A stretch of 64,000 nucleotides of DNA from Pseudomonas laurylsulfativorans (GTDB lineage Bacteria; Pseudomonadota; Gammaproteobacteria; Pseudomonadales; Pseudomonadaceae), in assembly GCF_002906155.1 (NCBI RefSeq), contig NZ_MUJK01000001.1:248001-312000 (forward strand), given 5' to 3'. Under the pieces are notes generated by a model. The model made no database searches. It saw nothing but the letters and a program-made list of their open reading frames with translations, and was not told where the DNA came from. Below, one piece after another: positions 26,107 to 34,828 of this stretch. How positions within the stretch are numbered: position 1 is the stretch's first letter; every line of letters begins with the position of its first letter. A program made the position numbers and the translations under genes.

Positions 26107-26826
26107 TTATGCTGTGAATACAGGTTCAGTAACGGCTCGGATAAACGCATCGTCCACAGTTTTTACGCCATACCGATGCATGAACTCACTACCATTGGCA
26201 AAGCGATTGAAGCGTTTCTGGCTAATCATGTAAAAATAATCACAATGGTTAATGACTTCATCAACATTGTGCGAGGAAACCAGAATAGCGGTGCCCTCAC
26301 TGGCGGCGCCGCGTAGGCACTGCCAAATATAACGCCGAAACTCCGGATCTACACCGGCAGTCGGCTCGTCGAGAATCACGAAGTCTGCAGACATTGAAAG
26401 AAGAGAGAGCGTAAAGAGCCAGCGTGTCTCTCCGTAGCTGCATAGCGATGATTTTTTGTTCCATATGTCTTGATATCGATCAACTATTGCAGGGCTCCAT
26501 GCACTTAGTTTTTTTAAGGTCTTATCCTGTGTCATCGGTTCGCTTGATGACAGCGCAGTCACCATTTTAAAGATGTCACGCATTCGCAGCGGTGGGGGAG
26601 TGCTGATGATTTGAGAAAGGTATAAAAAGTGACTGAAGTCGTTTTTTATGGAGCCAGACTTTGCTTTTTTAAGCTCGCAGACGATATCGAAAAAAGTTGT
26701 TTTCCCAGATCCGTTGGGCCCCAGAATGCCGACAATATCGCCTTGAGCAACCTCAAGTGATGCCTGGGTCAAGAGGGGGGTGTCTGTATAGGAGAAATCA
26801 ATGCTCTGCGCCGTGAATTTTTTCAT
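26107..26826 (-). CDS. ABC transporter ATP-binding protein (exporter type)
   Basis: A 239-aa ATPase. Walker A GPNGSGKTT, Walker B FVILDEPTAGVD and H-loop VSSHNVDE are intact; the signature is degenerate (LCSYGETRW in place of LSGGQ). Sequence is close to the CcmA/NodI-like DrrA type that drives ABC-2 exporters. The ATG at 26826 overlaps the permease stop (TGATG). It is AT-rich compared with neighbours and lies in an inserted segment flanked by duplications. No cargo gene is visible beside it. Confidence 0.88.
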   Translation of the reverse strand: MKKFTAQSIDFSYTDTPLLTQASLEVAQGDIVGILGPNGSGKTTFFDIVCELKKAKSGSIKNDFSHFLYLSQIISTPPPLRMRDIFKMVTALSSSEPMTQDKTLKKLSAWSPAIVDRYQDIWNKKSSLCSYGETRWLFTLSLLSMSADFVILDEPTAGVDPEFRRYIWQCLRGAASEGTAILVSSHNVDEVINHCDYFYMISQKRFNRFANGSEFMHRYGVKTVDDAFIRAVTEPVFTA

Positions 26827-27569
26827 CAGTATCGGCTCCATACGGGGTTGATTCTTAGGTACTTGAATGTTTTGTGCAAGACTAAAATAAATAAAAGAAT
26901 TATTGCTGTTGTGATGAGTTTGTTGGATTCAAGGCCCTGTTCCATTATTCGGCTTGCAAGTGTCAGTGGGTTTGCGAGGTTCAAAGCGTCGGTGATGGGG
27001 TTTGATCTGCTGGCACTCATTACTCCGAGGATTAACATGCAGAACGAAAAAATGGAAAGCAGAGTGTTCGAGTTCTGAAAATTGATCGGTAACAACGAGA
27101 ACACAGCCCCGATCGCGCAAAACATGATAAAGCAGATGTAGAAGCGTAGCGCGATATTCAATAGTTCACTGAGGTCATAGTCTCCAAAGGGGAGTTTGGT
27201 CGTTAAGTAAAAGGTTGTGCAATAAGATATTGATATTAATGAGTAGGCTATGAAGTGCGATAGAAGAAAAATCAGTTTTGATTCTTTGGAGTAAATAAAT
27301 GATCGGGTGAATCCGCTTTCCCTTCTTCCGATTATGTAAAAGGCGAATCCAAATAGTGCGACACTGGAAGAGATGTAGGCATAAAACCATGCTGAAGCAG
27401 TAATGTAATTGCTCGAAAAGTAGTTAGGGTCTTGCCTGGTTGCTGCAAAAAAATAGAACATCGCGCAAGGCGATATCATGATCCAGAAAAGGGCGATGGG
27501 TTCTTTTGATTGTTCTTTTATGAATATGGATGTCAGGGCAGAGGCTCTGGGTATAATATTTTTAGTCAT
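26826..27569 (-). CDS. ABC-2 type permease
   Basis: A 247-aa membrane protein from ATG 27569 (MTKNIIPRASALTSIF), or 268 aa from an ATG at 27632; neither start has a strong ribosome site. Six hydrophobic segments are visible, e.g. PIALFWIMISPCAMFYFF, TLLSIFSFCMLILGVM and LITTAIILLFILVL, in the ABC-2 exporter layout. With the downstream ATPase it forms a two-gene exporter. It is strongly AT-rich with atypical codon use, suggesting horizontal gain. Substrate unknown. Confidence 0.82.
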   Translation of the reverse strand: MTKNIIPRASALTSIFIKEQSKEPIALFWIMISPCAMFYFFAATRQDPNYFSSNYITASAWFYAYISSSVALFGFAFYIIGRRESGFTRSFIYSKESKLIFLLSHFIAYSLISISYCTTFYLTTKLPFGDYDLSELLNIALRFYICFIMFCAIGAVFSLLPINFQNSNTLLSIFSFCMLILGVMSASRSNPITDALNLANPLTLASRIMEQGLESNKLITTAIILLFILVLHKTFKYLRINPVWSRY

Positions 27570-28007
27570 TGAGTGGCGATTTTCCGTGTTTGTTGTTTTT
27601 ATTTTTTTATGGAAGGTAGAGCCATTGGGCATTAAGTGGTGCTGTAAGTATTAGTTCATTTTAGTGATGGGTGCAAGCGAGGGGGTTTTGTGTTGTAGGG
27701 TTTTTCCTATGGGCTTTTAAGATGCGTCCTACATGATGTTAGGAGCCTTAATGGTTTTGTTTTGTTCTGGTGTGACTGGTTTCTAGCGTGGAACTGTGGA
27801 ATTCCTTTTTGAAGCTGTATTTTAGTTTCGGTAAGCAAGAATGATCTTGCTATGTTGAGTAAGGTATTTCTGTAGGAGTAAGTGTGCGGTTTGTACTTTT
27901 TTATGGGGTTTTTATTTTTCCCAGATACTAATTTTTTAGAAAGTCGACGAACGGTAGGCCTTGCCTTTTTTGATCGTCCGTTTTGTTCGAATAAGGAGCG
28001 CAGGCTG
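27570..28007. other. AT-rich non-coding end of inserted segment
   Basis: No gene is recognisable. The stretch is T-rich and probably holds the exporter promoter on the minus strand. It ends at the DUF971 remnant at 28008. Confidence 0.45.
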
Positions 28008-28049
28008 GGGATTTATCCGTGGACTTATCTGGCACAACTCATACTTTGA
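28008..28049 (+). pseudogene. Remnant: native 3' end of the DUF971 gene
   Basis: Encodes GIYPWTYLAQLIL followed by TGA. It matches GIYPWAYLAQL at the end of the gene at 25734 with several synonymous and non-synonymous changes. It marks the right edge of the inserted ABC exporter segment. Confidence 0.75.
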
Positions 28050-28061
28050 GTCACTGAAATC

Positions 28062-28202
28062 TCCTGTGGGAGCGGGCTTGCTCGCGAAAGCGGTGGGTCA
28101 TTCAACAACCATGTGGACTGAGACGACGGACTGACATTCAACATCGATGTTGACTGTGCTGGCCTCATCGCGAGCAATCGAGCGTCGACCGGCTGCTCCT
28201 AC
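28062..28202. repeat. REP pair, right copy, with altered second arm
   Basis: Left arm CCTGTGGGAGCGGGCTTGCT with CGCGAA follows the DUF971 remnant. The right arm (about 28167-28202) reads atcgcgagcaatcgagcgtcgaccggctgctcctac and has extra bases; its tcgaccggct part is shared with the left border near 26096-26105. Confidence 0.65.
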
Positions 28203-28209
28203 ACGGTCC

Positions 28210-28244
28210 TTGCCAGAAAAAAGCCAAAAGAGTACAAATGTACT
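28210..28244 (+). promoter_or_regulatory. LexA2 operator over the promoter of the mutasome operon
   Basis: AGTAC-AAAT-GTACT (28231-28244) is a perfect palindrome of the LexA2 type described in P. putida (AGTAC-N4-GTGCT/GTACT). A -35 like TTGCCA (28210-28215), a 17-bp spacer and a -10 like TACAAA (28233-28238) overlap it, so bound LexA2 would block RNA polymerase. The expected transcription start is only 1-3 bases before the ATG at 28247. Confidence 0.8.
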
Positions 28245-28246
28245 CC

Positions 28247-28855
28247 ATGACGACTCTGACTCCCCGCCGTACCGCCATCCTGACCTTCATCCGCGATCGC
28301 ATCGCCGAGCACGGTCAGCCTCCGAGCCTCGCTGAAATCAGCGAGGCGTTTGGTTTCGCCTCTCGCAGTGTGGCGCGCAAGCATGTGCTGGCGCTGACCG
28401 AAGCCGGTTTCATCGAGGTCAATCCCCATCAGGCCCGTGGCATTCGCTTGCTCGGGCAGCCGCCGCGTCCGGAGTTGCTGGACATCCCGGTGCTTGGCCG
28501 GGTGGCGGCCGGTGCGCCGATCGGTGTGGATGCGCAAGTCCATAGCCGTTTGCTGCTCGATCCGTCGATCTTCTCGCGGGTGCCGGACTACATGTTGCGG
28601 GTCCGGGGTGATTCGATGATCGGGGACGGCATTCTCGACGGCGATCTGGTGGGCGTGCACCGCAGCCCCGAGGCTGTTAATGGCCAGATCGTCGTGGCGC
28701 GGCTCGACGGCGAAGTCACCATCAAGCGTTTCGAGCGGGTCGGCGATGTGGTTCGCCTGCTGCCACGCAACCCGGCCTACCAGCCGATCATTGTGAACGC
28801 CGATCAGGACCTGGCCATCGAAGGCGTGTTCTGTGGCCTGGTGAGGCAAGGCTGA
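28247..28855 (+). CDS. lexA2: LexA2 SOS repressor
   Basis: A 202-aa LexA-type repressor. The N-terminal winged helix (PPSLAEISEAFGFASRSVAR) is followed by the self-cleavage site Ala88-Gly89 in GRVAAGAP, the catalytic Ser123 in RGDSMIG and Lys160 in GEVTIKRF. An ATG at 28238 lies inside the operator and would add 3 residues; the one at 28247 gives the family length. It represses its own operon and is inactivated by RecA on DNA damage. Its stop overlaps imuA by one base. Confidence 0.95.
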   Translation: MTTLTPRRTAILTFIRDRIAEHGQPPSLAEISEAFGFASRSVARKHVLALTEAGFIEVNPHQARGIRLLGQPPRPELLDIPVLGRVAAGAPIGVDAQVHSRLLLDPSIFSRVPDYMLRVRGDSMIGDGILDGDLVGVHRSPEAVNGQIVVARLDGEVTIKRFERVGDVVRLLPRNPAYQPIIVNADQDLAIEGVFCGLVRQG

Positions 28856-29472
28856 TGGGTGCCGTCGTTGCGCTGGATACGCTGTTCAATGGCGGCCAGG
28901 TCTGGAAGGGCCGGCCTGCGCCACCGGCTGCCAGCCCGCAACCCACTGGGCATGCCGCGCTGGACGCCGCATTGCCCAGCGGTGGCTGGCCGGAGGCGGC
29001 GCTGACGGAAATCCTGTTGGCCGGGCAGGGCGTGGGCGAGTTGCAACTGGTGTGGCCGACACTGGCACGACTGTCGGCGGTGGGCGAGCGCATCGTGCTG
29101 GTGGCGCCGCCTTATGTGCCGTATCCCCACGCATGGCAGGGCGCCGGGGTCGATCTGCGTCAGTTGTCGATCATCCGGGCCAGCGAGCGCGATGCGCTGT
29201 GGGCCGCCGAACAATGCCTGCGTTCGGGCAGTTGCGGTGCGGTGCTGTGCTGGCCGCACAAGGCCGATGACCGCGCCTTGCGCCGCTTGCAGGTGGCGGC
29301 GGAAACCGGCCAGACCCTGGCCTTCGCCTACCGTCCTCTCAGTGAGGCGATCAACCCTTCGCCAGCGGCCCTGCGCATCGCCATCGATGCCCAACCGGCA
29401 CAACTGCGGGTGCTCAAGTGCCGCGGCGGCCTGGCCCGTTCGGCGCCGATCGCCTTCGCCGTGGGGCATTGA
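28855..29472 (+). CDS. imuA: ImuA, translesion mutasome component (SulA/RecA-like)
   Basis: A 205-aa protein of the ImuA family. The start of the RecA-like core is visible in TGHAALDAALPSGGWPEAALTEIL, followed by VGELQLVWPTLARLS and a Rossmann-type strand RIVLVAPPYVPYP. The Walker A is degenerate, as usual for ImuA. It is thought to connect RecA filaments to ImuB and ImuC. The ATG overlaps the lexA2 stop (TGATG), and imuB follows at 7 bp. Confidence 0.92.
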   Translation: MGAVVALDTLFNGGQVWKGRPAPPAASPQPTGHAALDAALPSGGWPEAALTEILLAGQGVGELQLVWPTLARLSAVGERIVLVAPPYVPYPHAWQGAGVDLRQLSIIRASERDALWAAEQCLRSGSCGAVLCWPHKADDRALRRLQVAAETGQTLAFAYRPLSEAINPSPAALRIAIDAQPAQLRVLKCRGGLARSAPIAFAVGH

Positions 29473-29479
29473 GGTTGCC

Positions 29480-30895
29480 ATGCGCTGGGTCTGCATTGTT
29501 TTCCCGCAATTGGCGCTGGACGCGGTACTGCGTCAGCGCGTCGATCCCGATGAACCCCTGGCGTTGTTGACCGGTCCGGCCCAGCGCCGGGTGCTGCAGG
29601 CGGTTAACGACGCGGCGCGGGCGCTGGGGTTGCGTCCCGGCCAGTCTATGAGTGCGGCACAGGCCTTGAGCAAAGGCTTTGCCACGGCTGAATACGACGC
29701 CGCTGACATCGAACACTGGCAGCAGTTTCTCGCCGCCTGGGCCTATCGCTTCAGTTCCCAGGTCAGCGTGCATTACCCCCGGGCCGTGGTGTTCGAGATC
29801 GAATCCAGCCTCGGCCTGTTTGGCGCCTGGCCGCAATTCGAAGCGCTTTTGCGTCGTGAGCTCGGCGAGCTGGGGTTTCGGCACCGCATCGTGGCTGCGC
29901 CCAACCCAGTGGCGGCGCGGGTGTTGGCCAATGCCTATGACGGTCTGGTGGTGCCGGATGATCAAGCCTTGCAGCATCACCTGGGGCAAATGCCGGTTGA
30001 CCGGATCGGCCTCGAAGCATCGGTCGCCACGGCCTTGTCGCGCATGGGCTTGCGCACCTTGAGCCAGGTGCAGGCGTTGCCCCGGCAGAGCCTGGCCCGG
30101 CGTTTCGAGGCCCAGGTGCTCAAGCATCTGGATGCCCTGTTCGGTGTGCGACGGCTGGCGCTGGCGTTCTACCTGCCGCCGGACCGCTTCGATGTACGCA
30201 TCGAGCTCAATTTCGATGTGCAGTCCCATCAGGCCTTGCTGTTCCCGTTGCGTCGATTGACCGGCGACCTGTCGGCGTTCCTCTGCGGTCGCGACAGCGG
30301 CGTTCAGCGTTTCGACCTGCATCTGGAACACGCCGGGTTGCCGGATACGCTCATCAAGGTGGGCCTGCTCAGCGCCGAGCGCGATCCGGCGATGCTCTTC
30401 GAACTGGCCCGGGGGCGGCTGGAGCAAGTCCAGGTCGAGGCACCGGTGCGCGGTTTTCGTCTGTGTGCCGAAGACCTGCCGACCTTCGTACCCCAACATC
30501 AGGAGCTGTTCGACGATCGCCCGCAGCAGTCCTTGCCCTGGGAGCAACTGCGCGAGCGCCTGCGTGCACGGCTGGGGGATGACGCGGTGCATGGCTTGCG
30601 CTTCCAGGCCGATCACCGCCCCGAGTGCGCGTGGCAGGCCCGTGCCGACAGCCAGCCTTGCGCGGTGCCAGCCGCGGTGAAGCGGCCGGGCTGGCTGCTG
30701 ACTGAACCGCTGGCCGTGCATCAGGGCTCGGCGCGGATCCTCATGGGGCCGGAACGCATCGAGTCCGGTTGGTGGGACGGTGACGACGTACGCCGTGACT
30801 ATTACCTGATCGAAACCCGTGCCGGTCAACAGGGTTGGGCCTACCGGGCGGTCGGTGAGGACGGCCCGTTGTGGTTGCAGGGTTGGTTCGCATGA
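29480..30895 (+). CDS. imuB: ImuB, catalytically inactive Y-family polymerase-like protein
   Basis: A 471-aa DinB-superfamily protein. The position of the first catalytic Asp is lost ([17 protein letters not shown]), and the usual SIDE motif reads [11 protein letters not shown], so no polymerase activity is expected. A QQSLPW motif (residues 349-354) fits the beta-clamp binding site that lets ImuB act as the hub for ImuA and ImuC. Its ribosome site GAGG overlaps the imuA stop. The stop overlaps dnaE2 as ATGA. Confidence 0.94.
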   Translation: MRWVCIVFPQLALDAVLRQRVDPDEPLALLTGPAQRRVLQAVNDAARALGLRPGQSMSAAQALSKGFATAEYDAADIEHWQQFLAAWAYRFSSQVSVHYPRAVVFEIESSLGLFGAWPQFEALLRRELGELGFRHRIVAAPNPVAARVLANAYDGLVVPDDQALQHHLGQMPVDRIGLEASVATALSRMGLRTLSQVQALPRQSLARRFEAQVLKHLDALFGVRRLALAFYLPPDRFDVRIELNFDVQSHQALLFPLRRLTGDLSAFLCGRDSGVQRFDLHLEHAGLPDTLIKVGLLSAERDPAMLFELARGRLEQVQVEAPVRGFRLCAEDLPTFVPQHQELFDDRPQQSLPWEQLRERLRARLGDDAVHGLRFQADHRPECAWQARADSQPCAVPAAVKRPGWLLTEPLAVHQGSARILMGPERIESGWWDGDDVRRDYYLIETRAGQQGWAYRAVGEDGPLWLQGWFA

Positions 30896-33800
30896 GCATC
30901 GACTATGCCGAATTGCACTGCCTGTCGAACTTCAGCTTCCAGCGCGGTGCCTCCAGTGCCCTCGAACTGTTCCAGCGCGCGAAAAAGCAGGGTTATCACG
31001 CCCTGGCGATCACCGACGAATGCACCCTGGCGGGCATCGTGCGCGCCTGGCAAGCGGCGAAGTCCGTGGCGTTGCCGCTGATCATCGGCAGCGAAGTGCG
31101 CATCGAGAACGGTCCGAAACTGGTGCTGCTGGTGGAGAGCCTCGAGGGCTATCAGGCGCTGTGCCGATTGATCACCCGCGCCCGGCGCCGCACGCAGAAA
31201 GGCCAGTATCAGGTGCTGCGCGAAGATTTCAGCGAACCCTTGCCGGGGTTGCTGGCGTTGTGGGTACCGGACGCTGTCGATGCCTTTGAACAGGGCCGCT
31301 GGCTCAAGCAGGTCTTCGCCGAGCGCCTGTGGCTGGCGGTGCAGTTGCATCGCGGTCAGGACGATGCCCGGCGCCTGGACGACCTGCTGACACTGGCCAG
31401 GGAATTGCGCATTGCAGCCGTGGCCAGTGGTGATGTGCACATGCACGCCCGCGGCCGGCGCGCCTTGCAGGACACCATGACCGCGATCCGTCATCACCTG
31501 CCGGTGGCCGATGCCGGGTTGCGCCTGCACCCCAACGGAGAACGCCACCTGCGCAGCCTCGACGTGCTGCAGGCGCTTTATCCGCCAGCCTTGCTGGCAG
31601 AAACGCTGAACATCGCCCGGCGTTGCACCTTTGATCTTGGCCACTTGCGTTATCAATATCCCCGTGAACTGGTGCCGCAAGGGCACTCGGCCACCTCGTG
31701 GCTGCGTCATTTGACCGAGGAAGGCATCGAGTGGCGCTGGCCAAAAGGGCTGAAAAGCGAAGTGCTGGTGCAGATCGACAAGGAGCTGCAACTGATCGCG
31801 GAGCTGGGCTATGAAAGTTATTTCCTGACGGTCCACGACATCGTCCGCTTTGCCCGCCAACAACAGATTCTTTGTCAGGGGCGTGGTTCTGCCGCCAACT
31901 CGGCCGTGTGCTTCGCCCTGGGGATCACTGAAATCGATCCGGATCGCACCACGTTGCTGTTCGAGCGCTTTCTGTCCAAGGAACGCAACGAGCCGCCGGA
32001 CATCGACGTCGATTTCGAGCATGAACGCCGCGAAGAAGTCTTGCAGTACGTGTTCCAGCGTTATGGTCGGGCCCGGGCTGCATTGACGGCGGTGGTCAGC
32101 ACTTATCACGCCGCCGGTGCGGTACGGGATGTGGCCAAGGCTCTGGGCTTGCCGCCGGACCAGATCAACGCCCTGGCCGATTGTTGCGGTCACTGGAGCG
32201 ATGAAACGCCCCCCGTTGAGCGCCTGCGTGAAGGTGGTTTTGACCCGCAGAGCCCGGTGCTGCACCGGGTGCTGAGCCTGACGGGGCAGTTGATCGGCTT
32301 CCCCCGGCATTTGTCGCAGCACCCCGGCGGTTTCGTGATTTCCGAGCAGCCGCTGGACAGTCTGGTACCGGTGGAAAATGCCGCCATGGCCGAGCGCACC
32401 ATCATCCAGTGGGACAAGGATGACCTCGACGCAGTGGGCCTGCTCAAGGTCGATATCCTGGCGTTGGGCATGCTCAGCGCGATTCGCCGATGTTTCGATC
32501 TGCTGCGCCGGCACCGGGGGCTGGACTTGAGTCTGGCGACCATCCCGTCCGAAGATGCGGCCACCTACGAAATGATCGGTCGGGCCGACACTATCGGCGT
32601 GTTCCAGATCGAATCCCGGGCGCAGATGTCGATGCTGCCGAGGCTCAGGCCGAAGACGTTTTACGATCTGGTGATCGAGGTCGCCATCGTTCGACCGGGG
32701 CCGATCCAGGGCGGCATGGTGCACCCGTACCTGCGGCGACGGAACAAGGAAGAACCGGAGGTGTATCCGTCGCCGGAACTGGAAGTGGTGCTCAAGCGCA
32801 CCCTTGGCGTGCCGCTGTTTCAGGAACAGGTGATGCAGATCGCCATCGTCGCCGCCGACTACAGCCCCGGCGAGGCCGACCAGCTACGCCGCTCCATGGC
32901 CGCGTGGAAACGCCACGGCGGGCTCGAACCGCACAAGGAACGGTTGGCTGCCGGGATGAAGAAAAACGGCTACACCGCCGAGTTCGCCGCGCAGATCTTC
33001 GAACAGATCAAGGGCTTTGGCAGCTACGGCTTCCCCGAGTCCCACGCGGCCAGTTTCGCCTTGTTGACCTACGCCAGTTGCTGGTTGAAATGCCATGAAC
33101 CGGCGGCCTTCGCCTGTGCGCTGATCAACAGTTGGCCGATGGGGTTCTACAGCCCGGACCAGATTCTGCAGGACGTTCGGCGTCATCATTTGCAGGTTCG
33201 CCCGGTGGACGTGCGCGCCAGTGACTGGGATTGCAGCCTGGAGCAGACTGCCGGGGAGCAACCGGCGATTCGCTTGGGGCTGCGCATGATCAAGGGCTTT
33301 CGCGAGGACGATGCCCGACGCATCGAGGTGGCCCGTTCCAAAGGCGCGTTTGCCGACATCGCTGACCTTGGCGAACGGGCACGGCTTGATGCCCGTGCCC
33401 AGGAGCAACTGGCCGATGCCGGTGCGTTACGAGGCCTGGCCGGCGACCGGCATCGGGCGCGCTGGGAAGTGGCTGGGGTACAAAAGCAGTTGGGTCTGTT
33501 TGCCGGCCTGCCGAGCCAGGAAGAGGACGCGGTGGCGTTGCCCAAGCCCACCGTGGGCGAGGACCTGCAAGCCGATTACGCCAGTGTCGGCACCACCCTC
33601 GGGCCGCATCCGTTGGCCCTGTTGCGCAATGAGTTGAAGGCGCGGCGCTGCCGCAGTTCGAAGGAGTTGCTGGTCGTCGAGCACGGTCGACCGGTCAGCG
33701 TTGCCGGGCTGGTCACCGGCCGACAACGCCCGGCCACTGCCAGCGGTGTGACGTTCGTCACCCTTGAGGACGAGTTCGGCAACGTCAACGTGGTGGTGTG

Positions 33801-33969
33801 GCGTGACCTTGCCGAGCGACAGCGCAAGGTGCTGGTCGGCTCGCAGTTGCTCAAGGTCGATGGGCGCTGGGAGAAGGAGGGTGAGGTCCGGCATCTGATT
33901 GCCGGGCGCTTGAGTGACCTGAGTTCATTGCTCGATGGGATCACGGTGCGTAGCCGGGATTTTCACTGA
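30892..33969 (+). CDS. dnaE2: Error-prone DNA polymerase DnaE2 (ImuC)
   Basis: A 1025-aa C-family polymerase. The N-terminal PHP domain begins [18 protein letters not shown]. The catalytic pair is in PDIDVDF (Asp370, Asp372), and the finger/thumb region contains [18 protein letters not shown]. The C-terminal OB-fold ([12 protein letters not shown]) is present. Length is typical of DnaE2, shorter than replicative DnaE. It performs damage-induced translesion synthesis with ImuA and ImuB under LexA2 control. Last gene of the operon, followed by a REP pair. Confidence 0.96.
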   Translation: MSIDYAELHCLSNFSFQRGASSALELFQRAKKQGYHALAITDECTLAGIVRAWQAAKSVALPLIIGSEVRIENGPKLVLLVESLEGYQALCRLITRARRRTQKGQYQVLREDFSEPLPGLLALWVPDAVDAFEQGRWLKQVFAERLWLAVQLHRGQDDARRLDDLLTLARELRIAAVASGDVHMHARGRRALQDTMTAIRHHLPVADAGLRLHPNGERHLRSLDVLQALYPPALLAETLNIARRCTFDLGHLRYQYPRELVPQGHSATSWLRHLTEEGIEWRWPKGLKSEVLVQIDKELQLIAELGYESYFLTVHDIVRFARQQQILCQGRGSAANSAVCFALGITEIDPDRTTLLFERFLSKERNEPPDIDVDFEHERREEVLQYVFQRYGRARAALTAVVSTYHAAGAVRDVAKALGLPPDQINALADCCGHWSDETPPVERLREGGFDPQSPVLHRVLSLTGQLIGFPRHLSQHPGGFVISEQPLDSLVPVENAAMAERTIIQWDKDDLDAVGLLKVDILALGMLSAIRRCFDLLRRHRGLDLSLATIPSEDAATYEMIGRADTIGVFQIESRAQMSMLPRLRPKTFYDLVIEVAIVRPGPIQGGMVHPYLRRRNKEEPEVYPSPELEVVLKRTLGVPLFQEQVMQIAIVAADYSPGEADQLRRSMAAWKRHGGLEPHKERLAAGMKKNGYTAEFAAQIFEQIKGFGSYGFPESHAASFALLTYASCWLKCHEPAAFACALINSWPMGFYSPDQILQDVRRHHLQVRPVDVRASDWDCSLEQTAGEQPAIRLGLRMIKGFREDDARRIEVARSKGAFADIADLGERARLDARAQEQLADAGALRGLAGDRHRARWEVAGVQKQLGLFAGLPSQEEDAVALPKPTVGEDLQADYASVGTTLGPHPLALLRNELKARRCRSSKELLVVEHGRPVSVAGLVTGRQRPATASGVTFVTLEDEFGNVNVVVWRDLAERQRKVLVGSQLLKVDGRWEKEGEVRHLIAGRLSDLSSLLDGITVRSRDFH

Positions 33970-33981
33970 TCCACGGTGAAA

Positions 33982-34125
33982 GCTTTTGTGGCGAGGGGGC
34001 TTGCCCCCGTTGGGCTGCGGAGCAGCCCCCAAACCATTCACCGCAATAATTTCAGACACACTGCATTCACCGATTTTACGACGGCTTCGCCGCCGAACGG
34101 GGGCAAGCCCCCTCGCCACAAAAGC
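33982..34125. repeat. REP pair, 30-bp perfect arms
   Basis: Arms 33982-34011 and 34096-34125 (tgtggcgagggggcttgccc type) are perfect inverted copies. It separates the mutasome operon from the convergent flavin-reductase-like gene. Confidence 0.92.
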
Positions 34126-34153
34126 CGCTCCTACAGGGGTGTGTCATTGCGTG

Positions 34154-34816
34154 CTACTTGGCTAGTGGCCAAAACCGCTCCCCAGCCCCCGGCGCTTCCG
34201 TCCAGGCTTGCAACGAACGGGTCGGCAAATCGAAGTAGTCCCGTGTGCGCGCATAACCATGCCCGCCCATGCGCCCGATCGCATCCAGACCCAACTGATC
34301 GATGTACAGGGTTTTCGGGTCGATCAATTCGTCCCGCACATGAGCCATCAGCACTTCACCAAAGATGATCTCCCGGGATTGGCCGATGGACAGGGCCATC
34401 ATCCGTCGACACTCCAGCGCCACCGGGGCTTCGCCGATGCGCGGGCATTTGACCGTGGTGCCGGGGATGGCGGTGAGGCCAGCGGCGGTCAGTTCATCGA
34501 AACCGGGCGCGAAGGGCACGGCGCAGACGTTCATGGCTTCCACCAGGGCATCGCTGACGATGTTCACGGTGAATTCCTGATTGAGCTGAATGTTGCGGGT
34601 GGTGTCCTTGGGGCTCAGGTCACCGTAGTTTTCCACGCCCAGGGCGAGGATGGGCGGATCGGCCGACAGTGCATTGAAAAAGCTGAATGGTGCCGCGTTG
34701 ACCCGGCCTTCGCCGTCGACGGTGGTGACCAGGGCAATCGGCCGTGGCACGACGCTGCCGATCAGAATCTTGTATTTGTCCCGTGGGCTCAGTGTGCTGA
34801 AGTCGAAGCTGTGCAT
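34154..34816 (-). CDS. Flavin reductase family protein (FMN-binding split barrel)
   Basis: A 220-aa protein of the flavin-reductase-like family. The N-terminal strand pattern KYKILIGSVVPRPIALVTTVD and the following VNAAPFSFFNALSADPPIL form the FMN-binding split barrel, and TVNIVSDALVEAMN matches the next conserved block. Proteins of this type reduce flavins for monooxygenases or act as FMN-binding oxidoreductases. It is the last gene of a minus-strand set with two amidohydrolases; the 12-bp gap to the upstream gene suggests co-transcription. Confidence 0.88.
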   Translation of the reverse strand: MHSFDFSTLSPRDKYKILIGSVVPRPIALVTTVDGEGRVNAAPFSFFNALSADPPILALGVENYGDLSPKDTTRNIQLNQEFTVNIVSDALVEAMNVCAVPFAPGFDELTAAGLTAIPGTTVKCPRIGEAPVALECRRMMALSIGQSREIIFGEVLMAHVRDELIDPKTLYIDQLGLDAIGRMGGHGYARTRDYFDLPTRSLQAWTEAPGAGERFWPLAK

Positions 34817-34828
34817 GGGCAGAGTCCT

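Noticed and set aside
30841..32724. Minus-strand 627-codon frame over dnaE2
   Set aside because: Antisense shadow of the imuB/dnaE2 reading frame, His/Gln-rich as such shadows are.
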